This document shows, piece after piece, positions 1 to 9,180 of a stretch of 64,000 bases of DNA; position 1 is the first letter of the stretch; every line of letters begins with the position of its first letter. Origin of the DNA: Cellulomonas sp. P24. Lineage in GTDB: Bacteria; Actinomycetota; Actinomycetes; Actinomycetales; Cellulomonadaceae. The stretch covers positions 2,666,001-2,730,000 of the forward strand of contig NZ_JAJDFX010000002.1 of the NCBI RefSeq assembly GCF_024704385.1. The letters run 5' to 3'. The notes under the pieces are model-generated. The model was not told where the DNA came from. It saw nothing but the letters and a program-made list of their open reading frames with translations, and made no database searches. Position numbers and translations under genes: made by a program.

Positions 1-1762
1 TGCCGGACGGCAGGCCGGCACGGGCGGCGGCGGCCTCGCGGTCGATCCGCTCGATCAGACCGGTCCGCACCGACCGCGGCGCCACGAGCAGCCGGTGGAA
101 GCGCGACTTCGGCGCGTACCCGCTGAGCTGGTTGAACAGCCGCGTGAGGTCCTGGCCGACCTCGGGGTCGGCCGTCAGGAGGCCCAGGTCCGTGTACAGG
201 CGCGCGGTCTTCGGGTTGTAGTTGCCGGTCCCGATGTGGCAGTAGCGGCGCAGCCCGTCGGGCTCCTGGCGGACCACGAGCGAGAGCTTGCAGTGCGTCT
301 TGAGCCCGACGATGCCGTACACGACGTGCACGCCGGCCTGCTCGAGCTTGCGTGCCCAGGTGATGTTGGCCTGCTCGTCGAAGCGGGCCTTGATCTCGAC
401 GAGGGCGAGCACCTGCTTGCCGGCCTCCGCGGCGTCGATCAGGGCGTCGACGACGGGTGAGTCGCCCGAGGTGCGGTACAGGGTCTGCTTGATCGCCAGC
501 ACCTGCGGGTCCGCGGCAGCCTGCTGCAGGAACGTCTGCACCGAGGTCGAGAACGAGTCGTACGGGTGGTGCAGCAGGATGTCCCGGGTGCGGATCGCCG
601 CGAACACGTCGGTCGGAGTCGCGGACTCGACCTCGGCGAGCTGACGGTGGGTGGTCGGGACGAACCGGGGGTACTGCAGGCTCGGCCGGTCGAGGTCGGC
701 GATGAGGTTCAGACCGGTGAGGTCGAGCGGGGCCGGGACCTCGTAGACCTCCTCGTCCGCGACACCGAGCTCACGCACGAGGAGCTCACGCGTGCGCGGG
801 GTGATCCCGGCGGCGAGCTCGAGCCGCACCGGGGGTCCGAACCGGCGCCGGAGCAGCTCCTTCTCCATCGCCTGCAGGAGGTTCTCGGCGTCGTCCTCCT
901 CGACCTCGACGTCCTCGTTGCGGGTGACCCGGAACGTGTGGTGCTCGAGGACGTCCATCCCGGGGAAGAGGTGGTCGAGGTGCTCGGAGATGACGTCCTC
1001 GAGGGGGACGAACGACATCGGGCCGGCGTCGAGGGACGGGGCGCCGCGCTCGGGCTCGCTCGGGCGGCCGCTCGCGTCGACGGCGATGAACCGGGGCAGC
1101 AGCGGCGGCACCTTGACCCGGGCGAAGTGCTCCTTGCCCGTGGCCGGGTTCATCACGACGACGGCCAGGTTGAGCGAGAGCCCGGAGATGTACGGGAACG
1201 GGTGCGCCGGGTCGACCGCCAACGGGGTGAGCACGGGGAAGATGCGCCGACGGAAGTACTTGTGCAGGCGCTCCTGCTCCTCGGGGCCGAGGTCGTCCCA
1301 CCGCACGAGGGTGATCCCCTCGGCGGCGAGGCCGGGTTGCACCTGGTCCGAGAACACCGCGGCGTGCCGCACCGTGAGCTCGTGCGCTCGCTCGCTGATC
1401 GCCTCGAGCACCTGACGCGGGCTGCGGCCCGACGCGGACGTGACGGCCAGACCTGTCGCGATCCGGCGCTTGAGGCCGGCGACACGCACCATGAAGAACT
1501 CGTCCAGGTTCGACGCGAAGATCGCCAGGTACCGCAGCCGTTCGAGCAGCGGCTGGGTGCCGTCCTCCGCGAGCTCGAGCACGCGCTGGTTGAACGCCAA
1601 CCAGCTCAGCTCACGGTCGAGGAACCGGTTCTCGGGAAGGGGCTCGTTCGCCTCGGCGGCCGCGTCGAACGACGGGTCCTGCTCCTCGGCGGCGATGTGC
1701 TCGGCGATGCGCTGGGCGAGCTCCCGGGCAAGCGGGGGCCTCGACGACGATGCGGTGGTCAT
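1..1762 (-). CDS. ppk1: Polyphosphate kinase 1 (3' end outside window)
   Basis: Polymerises the gamma-phosphate of ATP into polyphosphate and can run in reverse. I translated the minus strand from ATG at 1762 and the frame stays open to the window edge: 587 codons, so about 100-150 C-terminal residues are missing. The N-domain motif [20 protein letters not shown], then [10 protein letters not shown], is diagnostic. The catalytic-domain block [11 protein letters not shown] carries the histidine expected to be phosphorylated, followed by [13 protein letters not shown]. Its ATG overlaps the mshD stop codon (ATGA), so the two genes are probably translationally coupled. No frameshift was seen in the visible part. 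The identification is very secure. Confidence 0.97.
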   Translation of the reverse strand, partial: MTTASSSRPPLARELAQRIAEHIAAEEQDPSFDAAAEANEPLPENRFLDRELSWLAFNQRVLELAEDGTQPLLERLRYLAIFASNLDEFFMVRVAGLKRRIATGLAVTSASGRSPRQVLEAISERAHELTVRHAAVFSDQVQPGLAAEGITLVRWDDLGPEEQERLHKYFRRRIFPVLTPLAVDPAHPFPYISGLSLNLAVVVMNPATGKEHFARVKVPPLLPRFIAVDASGRPSEPERGAPSLDAGPMSFVPLEDVISEHLDHLFPGMDVLEHHTFRVTRNEDVEVEEDDAENLLQAMEKELLRRRFGPPVRLELAAGITPRTRELLVRELGVADEEVYEVPAPLDLTGLNLIADLDRPSLQYPRFVPTTHRQLAEVESATPTDVFAAIRTRDILLHHPYDSFSTSVQTFLQQAAADPQVLAIKQTLYRTSGDSPVVDALIDAAEAGKQVLALVEIKARFDEQANITWARKLEQAGVHVVYGIVGLKTHCKLSLVVRQEPDGLRRYCHIGTGNYNPKTARLYTDLGLLTADPEVGQDLTRLFNQLSGYAPKSRFHRLLVAPRSVRTGLIERIDREAAAARAGLPSG

Positions 1763-2782
1763 TCGCCCATGGTGTCACCTGGCGGCGCACCGGTGGCGGA
1801 CGACCCGTACATCACGTCGACGGCTGACCGCGTGAAGCCTGCGCGGCGGTATGTCCGGACCGCGGGGGTGTTGTCGGCCTCGGTGTAGAGCACGACGCTG
1901 CGCAGCCCACGGGCCCGCAGGTGCGTGAGGGCGAGTCCCGTGAGGGCGGCGCCGAGGCCCTGTCCCTGGGCATCCGGGTCGATGCCGAGGGCGTACAGCT
2001 CGCCGACGGGCCCGGCGTCGAGCTCGCCTGCCGGGTGCACCTTGGTCCACGCCGATCCGACGAGGACCCCGTCGCGCTCCGCGAGCAGGAAGCCCGCCGG
2101 GTCGAACCACGGCTCGTGCTCGCGTGCGTCGACGTCGGCGGGGGTCAGCCGTCCTTGCTCGGGGTGCGACGCGAACGCGCGCGCGTTGACCCGGCACCAC
2201 GCGTCCTCGTCCGCGCCGGGGACGAACGCACGGATCGTGACCCCGGGGGGAGTGGTGGCTCGGCGTGTGCACCGGCGGTCAGGTCGAGCCGCATCTGCCA
2301 CAGCTCGCGGATCACGGCGAGGCCCGACGCAGCGGCGAGGTGACGAGCGGCCGGGAGGTCGCCGTGCGCCCAGACGTGGACCGCGCGTCGGGACGGTGCG
2401 GTGCCGGGGGCGAGCCCGGTCGGCACCGGCTCCGGGTCGCCTTCACGCAGCACCGCGCCGAGCAGCGCCGAGCCGATCCCGCGACCGCGGGCCGCCGGGG
2501 CCACCACGAGCTCGGCCGACGCCGTGCCGGGGACGGCGAGGTCCACCTGCGCGTAGCCGAGCAGCAGGTCGCCGGTCGTCGTGCGGTGCGCCGCCGTGGG
2601 ATCCGCGCCCGTCTCGCTCACGAGCAGGTGCGCGACAAGCGCCCGCGGGTCGGTCAGCCAGAGCAGCGGCTGCTCGGAGAGCGGGGCGACGCCGTCGTGC
2701 CGGGTCGCGTCGTCCGCGAGCGCGCGGATCGCCTCGACGGTCGTCGGGGGAGCGGTCCGCGCAGGCGGAGGGGCGTGGGCAT
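1759..2782 (-). pseudogene. mshD: Mycothiol synthase, two frameshifts
   Basis: Acetylates Cys-GlcN-Ins to form mycothiol, the main actinobacterial thiol. The family has two GNAT domains and about 300 residues; both are here but in three frames. From ATG 2782 the frame is lost at a G5 run (2746-2750). The N-terminal GNAT (SEQPLLWLTDP, then VVAPAARGRGIGSALLGAVL) follows. The frame is lost again at a G6 run (2245-2250), after which the C-terminal GNAT ([20 protein letters not shown]) runs to TGA at 1759. Adding one base to each run gives one 341-residue protein. Between the TGA upstream of the N-domain frame and GTG 2621 there is no ATG, GTG or TTG, which supports the first shift. Both may be sequencing errors. 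The gene overlaps ppk1 by ATGA. Confidence 0.88.
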
Positions 2783-2851
2783 GCTCTGATCATCTCCTGC
2801 GACGGCCCGTCCCACGCCCGTGAGCTGCCCGCCCCGGACGTACGCTGAGCC

Positions 2852-3949
2852 ATGGAGCTGCGCCGGGTCGACGTCGTCGTCATCGGAGCCGGTCAGGCGG
2901 GCCTGTCCACCGGCTATCACCTGCAGCGGGTGGGTCTGCGACCGCCGGGGACGCCGACCGCGACCGGTCGGTTCGTGGTGCTCGACGACAGCCCGGGCCC
3001 GGGTGGCGCGTGGCAGCACCGGTGGCCGAGCCTGACGATGGCGCACGCGCATGCGATCCACGACCTGCCGGGGCTCCCGCGCCTCGTGGGGGACCCGGAC
3101 GAGCCGGCGTCGGTCGGGGTCGCTCGGTACTTCGCCGAGCACGAGGAGCTGTTCGGTCTCGAGGTGCGCCGTCCGGTGCGGGTCCGGTCGGTGCGGGACC
3201 TGGGTGGTCGCGACGGCCTGCTCGCGGTCGAGACGGATGACGGCGAGTGGCTCACGCGTGCCGTGGTCAACGCGACCGGGACGTGGCAGAAGCCGTTCTG
3301 GCCGGCCTACCCGGGGCAGCAGTCGTTCCGGGGCCGGCAGCTGCACACGCACGACTTCCGGTCCGCTGCCGAGCTCGCGGGCGCGCACGTGGTCGTGGTG
3401 GGTGCCGGCACGTCCGGCGTCCAGCTCCTGCTGCAGATCGCGGAGGTCGCGACGACGACGTGGGTCACGCGTCGGCCACCGCAGTGGACGCGCCGGCCGT
3501 TCGACCCCGAGTGGGGGCGGGACGTCGTGGCACGGGTGGATGCCCGGACCCGGGCCGGCCTGGTCCCGCTCAGCGTCGTGGCGGAGACGGGTCTGCCGTT
3601 GACGCCGGAGTACCAGGCCGGCATCGAGGCGGGGGTCCTGGTCGCGCGACCGATGTTCGACCGGATCGTGCCCGACGGCGTGGAGTGGCTCACGGGCCGG
3701 GTGCCGACGGGGGACGAGCACGTGCCGGCGGACGTGATCCTGTGGGCGACGGGGTTCCGGCCCGCGCTCGACCATCTCGCGCCCCTGCACCTGCGTGCGC
3801 CCGGCGGCGGGATCGTGATGAGGGGCACCGAGGTGGCGGCGGACCCGCGCATCCAGCTCGTGGGGTACGGACCGAGCGCGTCGACGATCGGTGCGAACCG
3901 GGCCGGTCGCGAGGCCGTGCGGAACCTGCGGCGGCTGCTCGGTCTGTGA
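2852..3949 (+). CDS. FAD-dependent monooxygenase-like oxidoreductase
   Basis: A 365-residue flavoprotein with two Rossmann dinucleotide sites: GAGQAGLSTGYHL near residue 12 for FAD and GAGTSGVQLL near residue 185 for NADPH. Between them lies NATGTWQKPFWP, and late in the protein WATGFRPALDHL. This order matches flavin-containing monooxygenase/CzcO-like proteins. The substrate cannot be told from the sequence; the family includes Baeyer-Villiger and N-hydroxylating enzymes. It starts at ATG 2852, about 70 bp from the divergent mshD start, with only a weak ribosome-binding site. No neighbour suggests a pathway. Confidence 0.85.
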   Translation: MELRRVDVVVIGAGQAGLSTGYHLQRVGLRPPGTPTATGRFVVLDDSPGPGGAWQHRWPSLTMAHAHAIHDLPGLPRLVGDPDEPASVGVARYFAEHEELFGLEVRRPVRVRSVRDLGGRDGLLAVETDDGEWLTRAVVNATGTWQKPFWPAYPGQQSFRGRQLHTHDFRSAAELAGAHVVVVGAGTSGVQLLLQIAEVATTTWVTRRPPQWTRRPFDPEWGRDVVARVDARTRAGLVPLSVVAETGLPLTPEYQAGIEAGVLVARPMFDRIVPDGVEWLTGRVPTGDEHVPADVILWATGFRPALDHLAPLHLRAPGGGIVMRGTEVAADPRIQLVGYGPSASTIGANRAGREAVRNLRRLLGL

Positions 3950-4014
3950 CGTCGGCCCGCCGGGCGGTGGGCCGACGCCTGGTGGGCCGCCGACCGCCTG
4001 GATCCTGGGGTGAG

Positions 4015-4052
4015 GTGACTTTCGGACATGCTGTTGGTATCTTTACCGACAG
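4015..4052 (+). promoter_or_regulatory. Promoter with overlapping inverted repeat (likely TetR operator)
   Basis: GTGACT (4015-4020) and TATCTT (4038-4043), 17 bp apart, form a plausible sigma-70-type promoter for the ABC exporter. Lying over the -10 box is CTGTTGGTA-TCTT-TACCGACAG (4031-4052), a 9-bp inverted repeat with one mismatch. A TetR gene ends the operon, so autorepression through this site is the simplest reading. No start site has been mapped; this is inference from position and symmetry. Confidence 0.55.
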
Positions 4053-4087
4053 TGCGTCGGAAAGCGGCGCAGACGAGAGGACCCCCC

Positions 4088-5221
4088 ATGTTCCTGGCCT
4101 GGCGCGAGCTCCGCTTCGCGCGCTCACGATTCACCCTGATGGGAGGTGTCGTGGCCCTGATCGCCGTCCTGGTCGTCCTGCTCAGCGGGTTGTCCACCGG
4201 TCTCGTGAACGACGGCGTCTCCGGACTGCAGCGGCTCCCCGTCACGGCGTTCGCGTTCGCCGGTGGCACCAAGACCGACTCGGCGTTCTCCCGCAGCATC
4301 ATCGACCTGTCGCAGGTGACCGCCTGGCGCACGCGACCCGGCGTCGCCGACGCGGCACCGTTCGGGAACCAGCTCGTCAACGGCAAGACGAACGCCGGCC
4401 TCCCCGTCGACCTCGCCCTGTTCGGTGTCGAGCCCGACTCGTTCCTCGCCCCGAAGGTCGCCACCGGCGCCGCGCTCGGCACCACGGCCGACGGCATCGT
4501 CATCAGCTCGACCCTGAAGGCCGCGGGCCTGGCGATCGGGGACGTCGTCACCCTCGACCGCATCGGGACCAGGCTCACCGTGATCGGGGTGCTGCCGAAC
4601 CAGCACACCTTCGGCCACGTCGACGTCGCCTACGTACCGCTCCGGACCTGGCAGCAGGTGCACGCCGGCGCCGGACCGGGCGACACCGCCCGGCCCCAGG
4701 CCTACCAGGAGGCGACCGCCGTCGCGTTGCGCGCCTCCCCCGGGCGCACGATCGACCTCGCCGCCGGCGACGCCGCCGCCGGGACCACGAGCATGACGCG
4801 GGACGCGTCGTTCGCCGCCTCGCCCGGGTACACCGCCGAGACGTCGACGCTGGACCTCATCCAGGTGTTCCTCTACGCGATCTCCGCCCTGGTCGTCGGA
4901 GCGTTCTTCACGGTGTGGACCATCCAGCGCAGCCACGAGCTCGCGGTCATGCGCGCGATGGGTGCCTCGACCCGCTACCTGCTGCGCGACGGGCTCTCGC
5001 AGGCGTTCGTGGTCCTCCTCGCCTCGACCCTCGTCGGCGTCGGTATCGGCGTCGCCGGAGGTGGTCTGCTCAGCGGCACGAGCATGCCGTTCGCCCTCGC
5101 GGCACCCGACATCACGCTCGGCGCCGCCCTGCTCGTCGTGCTCGGGATGGTCGGCGCCACCGCCGCTGTCGTCCGCGTCACCCGCATCGACCCGCTCGCC
5201 GCCCTCGGAGGCCAACGATGA
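4088..5221 (+). CDS. ABC transporter permease, FtsX/DevC-like
   Basis: A 377-residue permease of the FtsX/MacB type. It has one N-terminal membrane segment (VVALIAVLVVLLSGLSTGLV), an extracytoplasmic domain of about 200 residues, then three C-terminal segments around residues 260-365. Topology and length fit DevC-like exporters that dimerise and pair with one ATPase. I start it at ATG 4088 (MFLAWRELRF) because GAGAGG lies at the right distance; an upstream in-frame ATG at 4028 falls inside the putative promoter/operator. Its stop overlaps the ATPase start (ATGA, 5218-5221). Substrate unknown; antimicrobial or lipid export is plausible given the adjacent TetR gene. Confidence 0.85.
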   Translation: MFLAWRELRFARSRFTLMGGVVALIAVLVVLLSGLSTGLVNDGVSGLQRLPVTAFAFAGGTKTDSAFSRSIIDLSQVTAWRTRPGVADAAPFGNQLVNGKTNAGLPVDLALFGVEPDSFLAPKVATGAALGTTADGIVISSTLKAAGLAIGDVVTLDRIGTRLTVIGVLPNQHTFGHVDVAYVPLRTWQQVHAGAGPGDTARPQAYQEATAVALRASPGRTIDLAAGDAAAGTTSMTRDASFAASPGYTAETSTLDLIQVFLYAISALVVGAFFTVWTIQRSHELAVMRAMGASTRYLLRDGLSQAFVVLLASTLVGVGIGVAGGGLLSGTSMPFALAAPDITLGAALLVVLGMVGATAAVVRVTRIDPLAALGGQR

Positions 5222-5913
5222 CCGCTACCACCGAGGCCGCCGCCGGCCTCACGCTCAGCGGGGTCACCCTGCGACTCGGCGACGGCGACAGCATCGTCAC
5301 CGCGCTCGACGCCGTCGACCTCCGCGTCCGACCCGGCGAGCTGGTCGCCGTCGTCGGCCCCTCCGGAGCGGGCAAGTCCAGCCTCCTCGCCGTCGCCGGT
5401 GCCCTCACGACGCCCGACGAGGGCGACGTCATGGTCGACGGCATCCCGATCGGCACGCTCGGCCGGTCCGCGAAGGCGAGGTTCCGCCGCTCGCGCATCG
5501 GGTTCGTGTTCCAGTCGGGCAACCTGATCCCGGCGCTCACGGCGGTGGACCAGCTGCGCCTCGCGGTCGACATCGCCGGCCGCGGCCTGGGCAGCCGCGA
5601 CCCGCTGGAGCTGCTCGCCGAGGTCGGCATGGCGGAGAAGGCCCGACGACGCCCGCACGAGCTCTCCGGCGGCGAGCGTCAGCGTGTCGGCATCGCCCGT
5701 GCGCTCATGACCTCCCCGACACTCCTGCTCGTCGACGAGCCGACCGCCGCTCTCGACCGGGCCCGGAGCCAGGAGGTCGTCGCGCTGCTCGCCCGGGAGA
5801 CCGCCCACGCGGGCGTCGCGACCGTCATGGTCACCCACGACCACGACGTGCTGCACCACTGCGACCGCGTCGTGGAGATGGTGGATGGGAGACTGTCTCC
5901 GCAGGACGACTGA
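5218..5913 (+). CDS. ABC transporter ATP-binding protein (LolD/MacB type)
   Basis: A 231-residue ATPase partner of the preceding permease. It has Walker A GPSGAGKSS (about residue 47), a Q-loop in FVFQSGNLIP, signature LSGGERQRVGIARAL, Walker B LLLVDEPTAALD and the H-loop VMVTHDHD. The RIGFVFQ...NL motif is typical of the LolD/MacB/DevA branch, which works mechanically with FtsX-like permeases. It overlaps the permease stop by four bases and is followed 24 bp later by a TetR regulator, forming one operon. Confidence 0.93.
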   Translation: MTATTEAAAGLTLSGVTLRLGDGDSIVTALDAVDLRVRPGELVAVVGPSGAGKSSLLAVAGALTTPDEGDVMVDGIPIGTLGRSAKARFRRSRIGFVFQSGNLIPALTAVDQLRLAVDIAGRGLGSRDPLELLAEVGMAEKARRRPHELSGGERQRVGIARALMTSPTLLLVDEPTAALDRARSQEVVALLARETAHAGVATVMVTHDHDVLHHCDRVVEMVDGRLSPQDD

Positions 5914-5920
5914 GACAGTC
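5891..5920. promoter_or_regulatory. Perfect 9-bp inverted repeat before tetR
   Basis: GACTGTCTC (5891-5899) and GAGACAGTC (5912-5920) are perfect complements separated by 12 bp. They straddle the ATPase stop codon and end 17 bp before the tetR start. It could be an operator for the TetR protein, an attenuator or a small RNA hairpin. There is no T-run, so a classical terminator is less likely. Only the symmetry is directly visible. Confidence 0.4.
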
Positions 5921-5937
5921 GACATCGGGGAGGGGTC

Positions 5938-6522
5938 GTGCCGCGGATCAAGGCAGCCACGGTCGTCGAGCACCGCGCGGCTCAGCGGCGGGTGCTCCTC
6001 GACGCCGCCCGGGCGATCCTCGCCGAGACGGGCGACGTCCCGTCCCTCGCCGCGATCGCGGCGAGGGCGGAGCTCGCCCGGCCGAGCGTCTACCAGTACT
6101 TCCGGTCGCGTCAGGACCTGCTGGCCGCCGTCGTCGAGGACACGTTCCCCCGGTGGTCGCACCGCATCACCGCGGCCATGGACGGCGCGGGCAACCCCGG
6201 CGAACAGGTCCTGGCGTACGTGGAGGAGAACCTGCAGCTCGTCGCCGACGGTGAGCACGCCGTCGCCCGCGCCCTCACCGCGGCGGCCCCGGGGGACGTG
6301 ATCCTCGAGCGCAGCCGGATCATGCACGACCAGCTCCGCACCCCGGTCGTCGAGGCGCTCCGGGCGCACGGCGCCGTCGACCCGGAGGCCACCGCGGACC
6401 TCGTCAACGCTCTCGTCATGACCGGCTCGCGGATGATCGAGGCCGGTACCGACGTGGTCGAGGTGCGACGCCGCGTGACGGAGCTCCTCGCGCCGTACCT
6501 GCGTTCCCCGGTTCGCGGGTGA
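5938..6522 (+). CDS. TetR/AcrR family transcriptional regulator
   Basis: A 194-residue regulator. The N-terminal helix-turn-helix domain (about residues 10-60) contains RRVLLDAARAILAE, SLAAIAARAELARPSVYQYF and FRSRQDLLAAVV, the typical TetR pattern. The rest is a helical ligand-binding domain. It starts at GTG 5938 behind GGGGAGGGG. As the last gene of the exporter operon it probably represses the operon through the inverted repeats at 4031-4052 and/or 5891-5920. The ligand is unknown. Confidence 0.9.
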   Translation: MPRIKAATVVEHRAAQRRVLLDAARAILAETGDVPSLAAIAARAELARPSVYQYFRSRQDLLAAVVEDTFPRWSHRITAAMDGAGNPGEQVLAYVEENLQLVADGEHAVARALTAAAPGDVILERSRIMHDQLRTPVVEALRAHGAVDPEATADLVNALVMTGSRMIEAGTDVVEVRRRVTELLAPYLRSPVRG

Positions 6523-6543
6523 ACCGGCGCCCGACGTGACACA

Positions 6544-8295
6544 GTGCTCCGCGTGACATCGGTGCAGCGACCTCACCAGGAGGCCACGAGACGGGTGGCG
6601 ACGGCCGGCTCGGCCGCACCCGAGAGCTGGCGACGCCGCGACCGGGTGCGCACCATCTCCGCGTGGGGCGTCGCGGCCATCGGCCTCATCGGCATCGTCT
6701 CGGCCGTCTCGCCGCCGCTCCGCGACCGGCTCGTCGCCCTGCTCGACTTCCTGCCGTTCCACGTCGCCCGGGTCGCGGCGACGACGCTCGTCCTCGGCTC
6801 CTTCGCGCTCGTGCTCACGGCACGGGGGCTGCGCCGCGGACAGCAGCTCGCCTGGGGCGCGACCATGGTGCTCCTCGTCCTCACCGCCGTCCTGCACGTG
6901 ATCAAGGGCCTCGACCTCGAGGAGGCCCTGCTCACCGCGGGGATGGCGGCCTGGCTCCTGCGCCACCGTGACGCGTTCCCGGTGCTGCCGACCCGCGCGG
7001 CGGTACGGACCACGGTGATCGTCGGCCTCGGGGGAGGGGTGAGTGCGCTGCTGGTCGGGACCGTGCTCACGTACACCCTCGACCGCCGGCACCACCCGAA
7101 GGTCGGCGAGTCGCTGCGTGCGGTCGCCGACCGGCTGAGCGGCGGGTCGACCCTCCCGCTGCCCGGGGTCGGGAGGTTCGTCACCCCGATGCTCGTCGCC
7201 ACCGGCATCGGTCTCGTCTGGACGGTGCTGTGGGTGCTGATGTCGCCCCGTGCCGGCCGGCACCTCACCGGCGCCGCGCACCTCGCCGAGCGTGAACGCG
7301 CGCGCGCCCTCCTCGCGGCGAACCCCGGCCGCACCCTCGACTACTTCGCCCTGCGGGACGACAAGGACTGGTTCTTCTCCGAGCACTCCATGGTCGCCCA
7401 CTCGGTCCGCCGCGGGGTGTGCCTGGTCTCCCCCGACCCGATCGGCCCCGAGGCCGAGCGCGAGGAGGTCTGGGCGGACTTCATGGGCTATGTCGAGCGC
7501 AACGGGTGGTCCGTCGCGGTGGTCGGGGCTGCCGAGGACTGGCTCCCGATCTACGAGGCCACCGGGCTGCGCTCGGTGTACCTCGGGGACGAGGCCGTCG
7601 TGGACTGCCCGGCGTTCAGCCTCGAGGGCCGCGCGCGCAAGAGCCTGCGCGGCGCGTACGGACGCGTGCAGCGTGCCGGCTTCACCGCCGAGTTCGTCGA
7701 TATCGCGCACCTCGACCAGGACACCCGCACGGTCCTCGAGCAGATCGCGGTGTCCAGCAGGCGCGGCGAGGTGGAGCGCGGGTTCTCGATGACCCTCTCG
7801 CGGATCCTCGACCCGGCCGACGTCGAGATCATGGTGACGGTCGTGCGCGACGGCGCCGGGGTGCCGCAGGCCTTCCTCCAGTGGGCGCCGGCGACCGCGG
7901 TGAACGGGTGGTCCCTCGACGTGATGCGCCACCACCACGGTGCGGACCTGCCGAACGGGCTCACGGACTTCGCGATCATCGAGACGATCCGGCACGTCGC
8001 GGCCACGGGCGGTCGCAGCCTCAGCCTGAACTTCGCCGTCCTGCGCGGGGTCGTCGCCGGGGACGACATGTCGCCGCTCGCCCGCGCGTCGCGTGCCGCG
8101 CTCCACCGGCTCTCCGACCGCATGCAGATCGTGTCGCTGTGGCGGTTCAACGCCAAGTACGACCCGATCTGGGTCCCGCGGTACATCGTCATGGACTCCG
8201 TCGAGTTCGCCGCCGCCCAGGGCCTCGTCCTCGTCGACGCCGAGGGGGTCACCGAGCTGCCCGTCGTCGGGCGCTTCCTCGGTCGCACGACGTGA
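6544..8295 (+). CDS. Phosphatidylglycerol lysyltransferase-like membrane protein (DUF2156)
   Basis: A 583-residue protein with about six N-terminal membrane segments (to about residue 235) and a cytosolic C-terminal DUF2156 domain of the MprF/LysX type. This fold transfers an aminoacyl group from tRNA to phosphatidylglycerol, lowering membrane charge. Supporting motifs are LDYFALRDDKDWFFS, RKSLRGAYGRVQRAG and LSLNFAVLRG near residue 495. No lysyl-tRNA synthetase domain is attached, unlike mycobacterial LysX. GTG 6544 is used; its stop overlaps the next GTG (GTGA), so the downstream membrane protein is co-translated. The amino acid transferred cannot be predicted. Confidence 0.85.
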   Translation: MLRVTSVQRPHQEATRRVATAGSAAPESWRRRDRVRTISAWGVAAIGLIGIVSAVSPPLRDRLVALLDFLPFHVARVAATTLVLGSFALVLTARGLRRGQQLAWGATMVLLVLTAVLHVIKGLDLEEALLTAGMAAWLLRHRDAFPVLPTRAAVRTTVIVGLGGGVSALLVGTVLTYTLDRRHHPKVGESLRAVADRLSGGSTLPLPGVGRFVTPMLVATGIGLVWTVLWVLMSPRAGRHLTGAAHLAERERARALLAANPGRTLDYFALRDDKDWFFSEHSMVAHSVRRGVCLVSPDPIGPEAEREEVWADFMGYVERNGWSVAVVGAAEDWLPIYEATGLRSVYLGDEAVVDCPAFSLEGRARKSLRGAYGRVQRAGFTAEFVDIAHLDQDTRTVLEQIAVSSRRGEVERGFSMTLSRILDPADVEIMVTVVRDGAGVPQAFLQWAPATAVNGWSLDVMRHHHGADLPNGLTDFAIIETIRHVAATGGRSLSLNFAVLRGVVAGDDMSPLARASRAALHRLSDRMQIVSLWRFNAKYDPIWVPRYIVMDSVEFAAAQGLVLVDAEGVTELPVVGRFLGRTT

Positions 8296-9089
8296 CCCTC
8301 GGCCTGGTCGCGGCCATCGTGGCGGCCGTCGCGTACGGCTCGGGATCCGTGCTGCAGGCCGCGGCGACCCGGCGTGCGCACGGCCTGCGGGTGGTGCGAC
8401 AGCCGCTCTACGTGGCGGGCCTCGTGCTGGACCTGCTCGGCTGGCTGCTGTCGCTGGTCGCGCTCCGCAGCCTGCCGCTGTTCGCGGTGCAGAGCCTGCT
8501 CGCCGGATCGCTCGTCGTGACGGTCGTGCTCGCGCGGATGGTGCTGGGCACCCGGCTGCGCGTCGTGGACCGGGCCGCGGTCGGCGCCGTCGTCCTCGCC
8601 CTCGCCGTGCTCGCGGTCGCCGCAGGGGAGCAGCCGGCGACCGCCCCGCCGAGCGGTTTCACCCCGGTCGTCCTCGCGGTGGCGGTCGCGCTGGCCGTCG
8701 CGGTCGCGGTGGCCCACCGGGGCGGCGGCGCCGTCCTGCTCGCGACCCTCGGGGGGCTCGGGTACTCGGGGGCCGCACTGGCCGCCCGCGGTGCGCACGG
8801 TGGCACGACCGGGTGGCAGGTCCTGCTCCAGCCGCTCGCGGTCGCGATCGTCCTGTTCGGCGTGGTGGGCGCACTCGCGTTCGTCCGCGCGCTCGAGACG
8901 GGTGCGGTCGGACCTGCGATGGCCCTGATCTCGGTCGTCGAGGTCGTGGTGCCCGGCGCGGTCGGGCTCGCGGTGCTCGGCGACACCGTCCGTGCCGGCT
9001 GGGCGGGACCCGCCGTCGGGGCGATCGTCGTCGCACTGACCGGCTGCGTCGTGCTCGCCGGGAGCCCGGGGCAACGAGCGACGGCCTGA
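8292..9089 (+). CDS. DMT-type (EamA-like) integral membrane protein
   Basis: A 265-residue, almost wholly hydrophobic protein with eight or nine membrane segments and very short loops. The start AAIVAAVAYGSGSVLQAAATRR resembles actinobacterial DMT/EamA-like transporters. It begins at GTG 8292, overlapping the upstream stop by four bases. Coupling with the MprF-like gene suggests a role at the membrane, possibly lipid or metabolite transport, but no substrate can be assigned. A strong hairpin follows the stop codon. Confidence 0.8.
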   Translation: MTLGLVAAIVAAVAYGSGSVLQAAATRRAHGLRVVRQPLYVAGLVLDLLGWLLSLVALRSLPLFAVQSLLAGSLVVTVVLARMVLGTRLRVVDRAAVGAVVLALAVLAVAAGEQPATAPPSGFTPVVLAVAVALAVAVAVAHRGGGAVLLATLGGLGYSGAALAARGAHGGTTGWQVLLQPLAVAIVLFGVVGALAFVRALETGAVGPAMALISVVEVVVPGAVGLAVLGDTVRAGWAGPAVGAIVVALTGCVVLAGSPGQRATA

Positions 9090-9120
9090 CCGCACCCTCA
9101 CGAGGTGCCGTCAGGCCGTC
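9080..9120. terminator. Hairpin between convergent genes
   Basis: Arms at 9080-9096 and 9104-9120 pair at 16 of 17 positions around a 7-nt loop. The hairpin begins inside the last codons of the plus-strand gene and lies between it and the convergent acs gene, so it can serve both strands. The U-tract is poor, as usual in high-GC actinobacteria. Confidence 0.7.
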
Positions 9121-9180
9121 GTCGTCCTTCGCGTGCCGACGGGGGCTCACGCGTCGCGCGTGCTCACCCGCAGGCGCTGG

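Noticed and set aside
4975-8106. 1043-codon minus-strand open frame across the ABC, tetR and MprF-like genes
   Set aside because: Shadow of three well-supported plus-strand genes; composition is Arg/Gly/Ala/Asp-rich without domains.
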